9,401 bases of DNA from CAUTVF01 sp963541805. Lineage in GTDB: Bacteria; Pseudomonadota; Alphaproteobacteria; Rs-D84; CASDRH01. The notes under the pieces were generated by a model. It ran no database searches. It was not told the origin of the DNA and saw nothing but the letters and a program-made list of their open reading frames with translations. The first letter of the stretch is position 1. Each line of letters starts with the position of its first letter. Positions 1-5,342 of this stretch are shown piece after piece. The translations under genes were made by a program, and so were the position numbers. The stretch covers positions 1-9,401 of the forward strand of contig CAUTVF010000036.1 in the NCBI GenBank assembly GCA_963541805.1, written 5' to 3'.

Positions 1-273
1 TTAAATACAACTTTTACAGGAGTATTAAATCTTGCAAATTTATCTTTGAATTCTGGAAGCATTTTATTAATGAAGGTGGCTACCAGGGCACAAATATGAT
101 TTCCGTCAAAAATCCTTAAAAATACCGACCCCGAAGGGTCAGTCCAAATCTTCGTCTGAGGCGACGACAATTTTCTCAAATCCGCCGACGTTTTCAACTG
201 ATCTTCTAATACATTTTTGTGATTTATATTTTTTTAAATCAACTTCACTTGCCTTTATTTCTTTAATTTTCAT
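1..273 (-). CDS. 60: Topoisomerase II large-subunit fragment, T4 gp60-like, with internal 37-nt coding gap (3' end outside window)
   Basis: This is the second part of the split phage type II topoisomerase large subunit. It carries the Mg-binding DxDxDG half of the TOPRIM domain, which acts with gp39 and the gp52 subunit in DNA strand passage. The ATG at 273-271 has a good SD (AAAGGAG, 287-281) and overlaps the endonuclease stop by 11 nt. The first 44 codons (273-142) align without gaps to T4 gp60 as I remember it, including VDLKKYKSQ and RRS, and end in ASDEDLD. TGA follows at 141-139. The downstream frame, shifted +1, continues from GGA at 104 as GNHICALVATFINKMLPEF and later RFNTPVKVV, which matches T4 gp60 after its bypass site and restores DxDxDG. 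It is open to the window edge. Product identity is firm. That the two segments form one polypeptide is inference. Confidence 0.88.
105..141 (-). other. Putative translational bypass (ribosome hopping) coding gap
   Basis: Thirty-seven nucleotides interrupt the gp60-like frame exactly inside TOPRIM DxDxDG. The codon before the gap is GAC (144-142), directly followed by TGA. The last codon of the gap is again GAC (107-105), directly followed by the GGA that continues the protein. In T4 gene 60, peptidyl-tRNA takes off at GGA before a stop and lands on a matching GGA after 50 nt; the arrangement here is the same with GAC/GAC and 37 nt (net +1 frame). The sequences before both GAC codons are alike (GATTTGGAC and GATTTTTGAC), so the gap is bounded by an imperfect direct repeat. 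A plain +1 shift at GAC-U-GAC is also open but would insert PSGSVFLRIFD into the catalytic motif. Confidence 0.8.
113..117 (-). promoter_or_regulatory. SD-like AAGGA before the landing codon
   Basis: The minus strand reads AAGGA, five T, then the landing GAC (107-105). In T4 gene 60 an SD-like GAG a few bases before the landing GGA is known to aid landing by pairing with 16S rRNA. Here the motif is longer, and no ATG, GTG or TTG start follows it in the gp60 frame, so ordinary re-initiation does not explain it. Confidence 0.6.
124..143 (-). promoter_or_regulatory. Take-off hairpin with cUUCGg tetraloop
   Basis: On the minus strand the stop codon and what follows fold into GACCC-UUCG-GGGUC, a perfect 5-bp stem (140-136 with 131-127) closed by the very stable cUUCGg tetraloop. 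It extends by U141-G126, C142-G125 and A143-U124 to 8 bp, so stop and part of the take-off codon are in the stem. T4 gene 60 is known to have a UUCG-capped hairpin holding the stop at the same place. A T-rich run (122-118) follows after a few bases, so a terminator role cannot be excluded, but its position inside a conserved catalytic motif favours a recoding role. Confidence 0.75.
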
Positions 274-1240
274 TTTGTAACTCCTTTGGAATTAAGTTTT
301 TATTCAGCCAACCAACTTTCCTTATATGAAAAGGAACACCGTTAACATAGCCTTCTTTTCCAGATCTTGATATTATATAATAAGAATCCTTAAGTTTCAC
401 GTAAAAATCACTCTCCAAAACTTTAAATGAATTGAAGTTATTATTATCATTAATCCAAATCCATTTTCTAAAGTGATTTTCGACGTGTCTTTTGATATTA
501 CTGGCCGAAATCATTTTTCCACATAATTTACATTTTTTAACACTTTCACCGGTGAAATGCTTTATACCAACATATCTTTCCCTATTATTTTCATATTCGT
601 CTTTTGAAATTGATTTTTTTGTTTTTGTTTTATAATCATAAACTGAAATATTATGATTTTTAAAATAATGAAAATGCTTAGATTCATCAAAATCTTCTTT
701 TTTAATTTTAATCCATTTTCCAGTTTTCTTTTCAATTACATTCAAAATTCCTTTATTAACACCGACAAGATTTTCATTATTTTTAAATTCCTCAGCCGTA
801 GCGCTTTCAAATTTTTTAGTTAATTTATTATAAACCATAACTTTTCCACATTGCAAAGACTTATATATATTTTTATCATATTCAGAAACTGGTATTGTCA
901 TTCTTTCGTTTGTATCAATTTTTATAACGGTTACCATTCCAGTTCTGTCAAATTTTCCTGTCAATTCTTGATTATTTTGATTAAAAAATTTTTTGTGATT
1001 TTTAACATTCAATCTTTTATGATATTTACTTTCAAACAAAACAGCTTCTTTCGATGTTTTACAAATTTTTACTATTTTTATTTTAAATAAATTAATATCA
1101 AAAATTTTTGAAATAACTTTACTCGAAGTTTTATATTTTTCAGTTTCTAAATCATTTAAATTTCCGGAATGTTTGCCAACATAATAAATTCTTTCATCAA
1201 ACGGTTTTAAAAAAGTTAACCTATATACGAAATGAGTCAT
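263..1240 (-). CDS. GIY-YIG homing endonuclease with repeated modules and a zinc finger
   Basis: This is a free-standing homing endonuclease expected to cut topoisomerase genes that lack the insertion. The GIY-YIG nuclease domain is residues 4-90: VYRL (5-8) and YYVGKH (19-24) stand for the GIY and YIG strands, E70 in LFESKYHK is the likely metal ligand, and FFNQN (86-90) supplies the conserved Asn. Residues 102-226 hold about four degenerate repeats of roughly 30 residues (V-x-V-x-D/N then a xxEEF/xxDEY segment and Y/L-VG), with a fifth-like copy at 258-290, as in DNA-binding tails of phage homing enzymes. A C2H2-type zinc finger sits between them (C237, C240, H252, H256). The start follows AAAGGA at good spacing, 34 nt after the gp39 stop; the stop overlaps the gp60 start. 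Family assignment is firm; the target site is inferred. Confidence 0.85.
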   Translation of the reverse strand: MTHFVYRLTFLKPFDERIYYVGKHSGNLNDLETEKYKTSSKVISKIFDINLFKIKIVKICKTSKEAVLFESKYHKRLNVKNHKKFFNQNNQELTGKFDRTGMVTVIKIDTNERMTIPVSEYDKNIYKSLQCGKVMVYNKLTKKFESATAEEFKNNENLVGVNKGILNVIEKKTGKWIKIKKEDFDESKHFHYFKNHNISVYDYKTKTKKSISKDEYENNRERYVGIKHFTGESVKKCKLCGKMISASNIKRHVENHFRKWIWINDNNNFNSFKVLESDFYVKLKDSYYIISRSGKEGYVNGVPFHIRKVGWLNKNLIPKELQNEN

Positions 1241-1274
1241 AAATAAATCCTTTTAATTTATTTATGATATCCAT

Positions 1275-2780
1275 CTAAATCAACCGAGAAATGTCATATT
1301 CCACACCATCAACCGTTAAAATATCATTTTCATTTACTATATATTCTTTTTCATTAATTTCAATTTTAAACCATTTACCATCTTTTTTTTCCTGAATAGT
1401 TCCAGATTGTGATATTATTTGATATAATTCTGTTAATTCCTGATTCGAAGCAAACTTTGCCATTGATATATCATAAACATTTAGCGGTTTTCCTTTTAGA
1501 CAATAATAAGAAATATTTTTATTTCCTAAGACTTTTGATATACTTGCAGTAGCACTCAAGCCCTCCGCTATAAAAAGATATTTCGCAGCTCCGGTTGCTT
1601 TATAATACTTATCAGATTTTATTTTTTTAACTTTTTCTACAGCTTTTAGTGCTTTTCTATTTTCGAATTCTTGTTTTATTTTATAAATTTCAATAATTGG
1701 ATTCATAAAATTTTCATTTTTAAGAATTTTATTAACAAAACTATAATCAATATTTGCAAAGCTGTTAAATTCTTTCATAGAATTCGTTAGTTTTTCTTTT
1801 GTTTGTGAACTAAATGTTGGATTTGAAAAATCTTTTAAGAATACTATTAAGTTTATTTTATTCTTAATATCACCCGGCTTTATTGATTTATATTTTTTGG
1901 ATAATTTGTCTCTAATAATTGAGACAATATTATTTGAAATCAGATCAATATGAATTCCGCCATCACTTGTCTTAATTCCATTTACATAACTATATTGTCT
2001 AAAATCATCACAGTCGCTTGGAATCACACCAATTTTTACATTTGAGTTCTCATATATTTCAAAATTATTACTAAATAATTTAATATATTGTTTGAATGTA
2101 AATTTGCTAATTTTTTTTCCATTAAATGAAAAATTAATATTATCAAAACATTGTGAAAGATCAAGAATTCGCTGGCGGATGCACTCAATTGTTTCAGCCG
2201 TTATTTCAGAAAGGCCAAACCGCTCCAAATCGGGTTTAAACTCAACCACACACCCACGACTTATTGAATCTGAAATTGATTCTTTATATTTCGATGCATT
2301 ATTTGTAAAAATTACCTTATATCGTTTTTTTCCATCATCAGAAATTGCGGTAAATTTAGTGGAATTCACGTTCGTGCAATAACTGCCAACGCCGAAGGTT
2401 CCGATGCCTTTGTTTTCTGATATTGTAAAATTGCCCCCGGATTTTGCAAATCCCCAGCAAACAAACGGGAGATATAAATTTTGTTCATTTTTTTGAACGG
2501 GAATTCCTCTACCAGTATCAGAAACTTTAACTGTATCTGAAGTAATTTTAATATCAATATTAATTGTATCATTTAGAGGAGTTTTAAGATGAACATCAAT
2601 TGAATTATCAATAATTTCATTTATAATTTTAACAAGACCCGGAACTATTTTAAATGACTTATATTTTCCTTCAATATAATCGGATATTTCAGTTTCTTTT
2701 ACTGAGCCGATATACATTTCAGGTTTTTGTAAAATATGCTCTCGATCAGTTAATGTAGTTATAGTTCTATCTTTATTCAT
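1275..2780 (-). CDS. 39: DNA topoisomerase II large subunit, T4 gp39-like (ATPase part)
   Basis: This is the ATP-hydrolysing part of the T4-type type II DNA topoisomerase. It shows the GHKL ATPase motifs in order: EIIDNS (55-60), DTGRGIP (88-94) and GIGTFGVGSYCTN (125-137). The transducer region has YVNGIKTSDGGIH (265-277) and the QTK loop (326-328) that contacts ATP in gyrase B. The TOPRIM domain starts with LFIAEGLSA, placing the catalytic Glu at 406; the usual EGDSA reads EGLSA here. The protein then stops at 501 before the DxD motif, which is supplied by the gp60-like gene, the same split as in T4. The last 40 or so residues (GKWFKIEINEKEY onward) look unlike ordinary TOPRIM sequence. The start has GGAG at 2789-2786. 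A homing endonuclease now separates the two halves. Confidence 0.95.
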   Translation of the reverse strand: MNKDRTITTLTDREHILQKPEMYIGSVKETEISDYIEGKYKSFKIVPGLVKIINEIIDNSIDVHLKTPLNDTINIDIKITSDTVKVSDTGRGIPVQKNEQNLYLPFVCWGFAKSGGNFTISENKGIGTFGVGSYCTNVNSTKFTAISDDGKKRYKVIFTNNASKYKESISDSISRGCVVEFKPDLERFGLSEITAETIECIRQRILDLSQCFDNINFSFNGKKISKFTFKQYIKLFSNNFEIYENSNVKIGVIPSDCDDFRQYSYVNGIKTSDGGIHIDLISNNIVSIIRDKLSKKYKSIKPGDIKNKINLIVFLKDFSNPTFSSQTKEKLTNSMKEFNSFANIDYSFVNKILKNENFMNPIIEIYKIKQEFENRKALKAVEKVKKIKSDKYYKATGAAKYLFIAEGLSATASISKVLGNKNISYYCLKGKPLNVYDISMAKFASNQELTELYQIISQSGTIQEKKDGKWFKIEINEKEYIVNENDILTVDGVEYDISRLI

Positions 2781-2806
2781 TTAAATCTCCAATTCTTTTT
2801 TATAAA

Positions 2807-2812
2807 ATTATA
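2807..2812 (-). promoter_or_regulatory. Candidate -10 box upstream of gp39
   Basis: A TATAAT on the minus strand, in the context ATATATAATTTTATAAA, lies 27 nt before the gp39 ATG in the 78-nt space after the preceding small gene. No clear -35 is seen. In DNA this AT-rich the match alone is weak. Its support is that two other genes here have TATAAT 20-22 nt before the start. Confidence 0.3.
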
Positions 2813-2858
2813 TATTTTTTAACCTTAAAAATCAATAACTTTAATTTTTAAATTAAAA

Positions 2859-3002
2859 TTAAAAATCAAAATCAGCTTTAGAATGTTTTCTTTTTCTACT
2901 ATATATACGTTTATTGCGAATTATTTTTGTATTCAAATCAATAAGTTTTTGAATACTTAATAAAATATTAATATCACGCTTATTTCGTTTCTTTCTTTTC
3001 AT
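2859..3002 (-). CDS. Small basic protein, unknown (47 aa)
   Basis: I do not recognise this protein. It is very basic: an Arg/Lys-rich start (MKRKKRNKRD), a central amphipathic stretch (INILLSIQKLIDL), and a second basic cluster (RNKRIYSRKRKHSK) before an acidic end (ADFDF). Such charge would suit nucleic-acid binding, but no motif is visible. I chose the ATG at 3002 because GGAG stands 7 nt before it; an in-frame ATG at 3050 would give 63 residues without that SD. The gene overlaps the end of the preceding small gene by 23 nt, so the two are probably translationally coupled and cotranscribed ahead of gp39. Confidence 0.55.
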   Translation of the reverse strand: MKRKKRNKRDINILLSIQKLIDLNTKIIRNKRIYSRKRKHSKADFDF

Positions 3003-3189
3003 TCTCAAACTCCACATAATACGAATCAGAATCCTTATAAATTGTTCCAAGTAAAAGATCCAGATTCCAAGCCTCCATTACAGCACACGGAGATTTTGAT
3101 TTAATAAAATTTGAATCAACTTCTTTTGCATCCAAAAACAATGAAATATTTTTAAGCTCTTTTACAGAATCTGAATTAATACAAACCAT
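2980..3189 (-). CDS. Small hypothetical protein (69 aa)
   Basis: The family is not recognised. The protein is mixed in character, with a predicted alpha/beta look: VKELKNISLFLDAKEVDSNF, then CAVMEAWNLDLLLGTIYK and a final strand YYVEFENE with a charged tail. There is no signal peptide or membrane segment. It starts at ATG 3189 after AAGGA at good spacing, and a TATAAT lies 20 nt upstream, so it may be the first gene of a small early-type operon running through the 47-residue protein into gp39. It overlaps the next gene by 23 nt. The clear SD and clean ends support a real gene; the function is unknown. Confidence 0.7.
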   Translation of the reverse strand: MVCINSDSVKELKNISLFLDAKEVDSNFIKSKSPCAVMEAWNLDLLLGTIYKDSDSYYVEFENEKKETK

Positions 3190-3208
3190 TAAAAATCCTT
3201 TTTGTATT

Positions 3209-3214
3209 ATTATA
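3209..3214 (-). promoter_or_regulatory. Candidate -10 box upstream of the 69-aa gene
   Basis: The minus strand reads AATATAATAATACAAAAAGG, so TATAAT sits 20 nt before the ATG at 3189. A transcript from here would have a very short leader holding only the SD. No clear -35 is visible. It lies just downstream of the conserved leader block of the left repeat, giving this operon a second possible promoter. Confidence 0.35.
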
Positions 3215-3480
3215 TTTTAAAAAAGTTGAATTTTTATTTGGTAGTATTAAACGCGTAGACGTAGTGCCTCTAAGATTTAGTTTGATCCCTTTTGAATATT
3301 TATTATATTCAAAAAAAGTTTACTAATTTTATGCTTCGCATTATAAAAGTAATTTTTTGATTTTTAATACGAATTTTTAGATTTTTGGATTTTTAAAATA
3401 TAACAAAATTTACATTTAAATGTAAAATGTGTTAATTTTTGAATTTTAACGAGATTTCGATTTTTGAATTTTAACGATTT

Positions 3481-3496
3481 TTAACCGAAGGTTTAA
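3481..3496 (-). other. Extra UUC-loop hairpin inside the left repeat
   Basis: The minus strand reads AAACCTTCGGTTAAAAA, a small AACC-UUC-GGTT hairpin that resembles the one at the start of the repeat. The right copy has only a decayed relative (AACCTTCGATT, plus strand, near 4530). It could be a second weak terminator; the stem is short. Confidence 0.3.
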
Positions 3497-3584
3497 ATTC
3501 GTAATTTTTGAGCCCGTTATAAAAAATTTTTATTTGTATATATAAATTTATATAATAAAAATAAATTTATTTGAAATCGGCTTC

Positions 3585-3603
3585 AAAAAATTAGCCGAAG
3601 GCT
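3585..3603 (-). terminator. Weak intrinsic terminator after the 255-aa gene
   Basis: On the minus strand AGCC-UUC-GGCU (3603-3593) is followed by AATTTTTTG, starting 26 nt after the stop of the 255-residue gene. The stem is only 4 bp, which is short for an intrinsic terminator. The same hairpin and T run occur at the same place behind gp25 in the other repeat copy, which supports a function. Confidence 0.5.
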
Positions 3604-3629
3604 TGAATTTTGAATTTTTAATGTGGGAT

Positions 3630-4397
3630 TTAAAGAAATAATTGAATAACAAAATCGTTTGAATCCATTTTTTTATAGTCCATTTGAAGTCTATAATATG
3701 CTCCATCTTTAAAAATCATTTTATAAACTTTGTATGGAATTCCAAAATATCGGCATTCTTGAAAAATGCGGGGTTTGCGATCTAAGCAATTTGGATTTTG
3801 AATATAAATCATTGAATTAAAATAATCAAAATTGTTCGGAACCTGCAAATCCTGATATTGTATTTTATTAGCTTTTAATTTTAAATATTTACCCGGACAA
3901 TTTACGAATATTTTATTTTCAATTTGAGTTCGCGGTTTTATTAAATCGAGTCTAAAAGTCGGAGTATAATTTATTTTGAATTTTTCTGGAGTAGTCGAAG
4001 GGGATTCACAAATTAGCAAAACTTTTTTATTATTGATAATTGCAATATTATTTCCAATAGTTTCAACAGAATTTGAATCACAACTTAAATATGCATATTT
4101 TAGTGAATTTATGCTATTAATTGTGTATAGAGACTCACGATCGACAAAAAGCGCAAATTTCAGCGGTTTAGAATCAATATATACAATGTTTTGAAGCGCC
4201 TCAAAATCGCAATTGTAGCGTAATTTTAGAAAATTTTGAAATTCAAAAATATTGAAATTTTTGTTACAAATCTGAAGTTGAATAGGAATTCCAAGCTCAT
4301 ATAATGTGTAAAAATATTCGAAAGCGTTTATTAAGCTGCCGTCGATTTTTTTAAACGGTTTTAGAAGTCCGGAGGTTATGACTGCAGATTTTACCAT
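3630..4397 (-). CDS. Unknown 255-aa protein between direct repeats (possibly glycosyltransferase-like)
   Basis: The product is not firmly recognised. The N-terminus (AVITSGLLKPFKKIDGSLIN then an FEYFYTLYELGIPIQL helix-strand) and the C-terminal segment LDRKPRIFQECRYFGIPYKVY (204-224) recall the beta-alpha fold and the late R..E...Y.G.P motif of some phage glycosyltransferase-like proteins. This is resemblance only; no DxD or other diagnostic motif stands out. There is no signal peptide or membrane span. The ATG at 4397 lacks a good SD (GCAGCAAA before it), unlike most neighbours. The gene stands alone, flanked on both sides by related repeats of about 350 nt, each with terminator-like and promoter-like elements, so it looks like a separately transcribed, possibly inserted accessory gene. 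Confidence 0.7.
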   Translation of the reverse strand: MVKSAVITSGLLKPFKKIDGSLINAFEYFYTLYELGIPIQLQICNKNFNIFEFQNFLKLRYNCDFEALQNIVYIDSKPLKFALFVDRESLYTINSINSLKYAYLSCDSNSVETIGNNIAIINNKKVLLICESPSTTPEKFKINYTPTFRLDLIKPRTQIENKIFVNCPGKYLKLKANKIQYQDLQVPNNFDYFNSMIYIQNPNCLDRKPRIFQECRYFGIPYKVYKMIFKDGAYYRLQMDYKKMDSNDFVIQLFL

Positions 4398-4483
4398 TTT
4401 GCTGCTTTCGTTATTGCGAGAATAGATTCTAAATTAAACGCGTAGACGTAGTGCCTCTTGAATTTAGTTTGATCCCTTTTGAA

Positions 4484-4491
4484 TATTTATA
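4484..4491 (-). promoter_or_regulatory. Candidate T4-type late promoter TATAAATA
   Basis: An exact TATAAATA on the minus strand matches the T4 late promoter -10 element recognised by the gp55 sigma factor. It lies 87 nt before the ATG of the 255-residue gene and just ahead of the conserved leader block (AAAAGGGATCAAACTAAAT). The left repeat has TAATAAATA at the same place. One octamer in AT-rich DNA is modest evidence; position within a conserved repeat end helps. Confidence 0.45.
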
Positions 4492-4763
4492 ATTTTATAA
4501 TATTTTAGTTGACAAAATTTTACAAATTTTAACCTTCGATTTAAATATGTAAGATTTTGATTTAAAATTACAAAATCAAAAAATTACGATTTTTACATCC
4601 AAATGTTAAAAGTGTAATTTTTTGAAATTTTTAAATATCGATTTTTAAAATTTTATACAAGATTTAAACGGAGATTTGAATGTGTAATTTTTGCAGCCAT
4701 TTATAAAAAAATTTATTTGTATATAAATTTATATAATAAAAATAAATTTTTATAAGGGTTCAA

Positions 4764-4780
4764 AAATTTAGCCGAAGGCT
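4764..4780 (-). terminator. Weak intrinsic terminator after gp25
   Basis: AGCC-UUC-GGCU on the minus strand (4780-4770) is followed by AAATTTTTG, beginning 12 nt after the gp25 stop. It has the same short stem and position as the hairpin behind the 255-residue gene. It probably ends the late structural operon that runs from the right side of the window. Confidence 0.5.
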
Positions 4781-4792
4781 TAGAAGTTTGAA

Positions 4793-5140
4793 TTATTGTA
4801 AAACGTATGTATAAGTGAGATAGTTTTCTGTTTTAATAAAAGTATAGTAGTAGTTAATGTCAATAACAATTTTATTGAAGTCGGGGAATTCTCGAATATT
4901 AATCGAATCGATTGAAATTCGAGGTTCCCACAATTTAATAGCAGTTGTAATTCCAGTTCTTATTGCGTCAACAAGAATCTGATCTAGTGGCTCAAATAAA
5001 AATCGTCTTAAATTACAACCAAAATTCGGTTTTCCGGGCATTGATCCAAGATCTGTCGACAAAATATTATTTAGAGCATTCTTTATTGATGCTTCGTCAG
5101 AAATTATTGAATTACAATCAACTAAATCTTTATATAGCAT
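4793..5140 (-). CDS. 25: Baseplate wedge subunit, gp25-like
   Basis: This is a T4 gp25 / phage P2 gpW-family baseplate wedge protein, a sheath-like small subunit that links the baseplate inner ring to the tail sheath. The family core is clear: LSTDLGSMPGKPNFGCNLRR (27-46), FLFEPLD (47-53), an amphipathic helix, and WEPRISIDSINI (71-82) with the conserved EPR. At 115 residues it is slightly shorter than T4 gp25 (132). The start lacks a strong SD but lies 5 nt after the stop of the 60-residue gene, so coupled translation is likely. The lysozyme label sometimes given to this family is historical; no lytic motif is seen. It is the last gene before the repeat-flanked region. Confidence 0.92.
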   Translation of the reverse strand: MLYKDLVDCNSIISDEASIKNALNNILSTDLGSMPGKPNFGCNLRRFLFEPLDQILVDAIRTGITTAIKLWEPRISIDSINIREFPDFNKIVIDINYYYTFIKTENYLTYTYVLQ

Positions 5141-5145
5141 TTAAA

Positions 5146-5328
5146 TTAAGCTTTTGAAATAGTTACTTTGGCTTGTGCTTTCTTTTTTGGCTGCGGAGTT
5201 GGCGGAACCGGAGATTCTCCTGGAACTTTCTCATTAATGCTATTATCGAGCTCTCCAGCCAGCCTTGCTTTTACATAAGCTTTCTTTAACTTTTTCTGAG
5301 GTTCCGAAAGATAAATTTTTGATGCCAT
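5146..5328 (-). CDS. Small Lys/Pro-rich protein, unknown (60 aa)
   Basis: The product is not recognised. It has a basic N-terminal helix (YLSEPQKKLKKAYVKARLAG), an acidic bend (ELDNSINEKVPGE) and a Pro/Lys-rich tail (PVPPTPQPKKKAQAK) that is likely unstructured. It has no membrane span or signal peptide. A good SD (AAAGGA) precedes ATG 5328, and it is packed between the putative holin (14 nt upstream) and gp25 (5 nt downstream), so it belongs to the late operon. A virion or assembly role is plausible from position only. Confidence 0.65.
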   Translation of the reverse strand: MASKIYLSEPQKKLKKAYVKARLAGELDNSINEKVPGESPVPPTPQPKKKAQAKVTISKA

Positions 5329-5342
5329 TTTTGAATTCCTTT

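Larger units (their letters stand above)
3246..3604 (-). repeat. Intergenic direct repeat, left copy
   Basis: This fills most of the 440-nt gap between the 255-residue gene and the 69-residue gene; no gene is visible in it. It is homologous to 4433-4782 in the same orientation. Three parts match: a 58-nt block at 3246-3303 with about 55 identities (core ACGCGTAGACGTAGTGCCTC on the plus strand), a middle part with only patchy similarity (for example around TTACATTTAAATGT), and a block at 3501-3604 containing TATAAATTTATATAATAAAA and AGCCGAAGGCT. Read on the transcribed strand it begins with a terminator-like hairpin and ends in an AT box (TAATAAATA, 3305-3297) plus the conserved leader, like a terminator-promoter punctuation unit. 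Confidence 0.85.
4433..4782 (-). repeat. Intergenic direct repeat, right copy
   Basis: This fills the 395-nt gap between gp25 and the 255-residue gene; no gene is visible. It is the partner of 3246-3604, in the same orientation. The leader block 4433-4490 differs from its partner at about three positions, all within TGA versus AAG after GTGCCTCT. The block at 4684-4782 keeps TATAAATTTATATAATAAAA and the AGCCGAAGGCT hairpin. The middle has diverged and carries small length changes. Strong conservation of the two ends against a drifting middle suggests the ends are under selection as regulatory sites. Confidence 0.85.

Noticed and set aside
1..117. Independent re-initiation after the gp60 stop using AAGGA
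   Set aside because: No ATG, GTG or TTG in the resumed frame follows at a usable distance; the first in-frame ATG would lose the DG part of TOPRIM.
105..141. Small intron or intein in gp60
   Set aside because: At 37 nt it is far too short for a group I or II intron, and the net +1 frame with an in-frame stop rules out an intein.
124..143. Intrinsic terminator inside gp60
   Set aside because: Hairpin plus T run fits in part, but it would cut an essential gene inside its catalytic motif, and downstream coding is conserved. Kept only as an alternative.
105..144. Frame disruption in gp60 as a sequencing error or plain pseudogene
   Set aside because: The disruption is 37 nt between matched codons at the same motif as T4's bypass, with conserved coding on both sides and a structured hairpin; random decay or a base-calling error would not give this.
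851..1090. Plus-strand reading frame within the endonuclease
   Set aside because: It is antisense to a well-supported gene, Phe/Ile-rich as expected from the complement of Lys/Asn codons, and has no SD.
2092..2572. Reading frames on both strands inside gp39
   Set aside because: They overlap conserved ATPase-domain coding and have no recognisable product.
3190..4792. tRNA genes, CRISPR array or hidden small genes in the long intergenic stretches
   Set aside because: No cloverleaf or regularly spaced short repeats are seen, and the minus-strand ATGs there open only frames of about 15 codons or fewer without ribosome sites.
3976..5157. Plus-strand frames across the 255-residue gene and gp25
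   Set aside because: They are antisense shadows without ribosome sites; all convincing genes here are on the minus strand.
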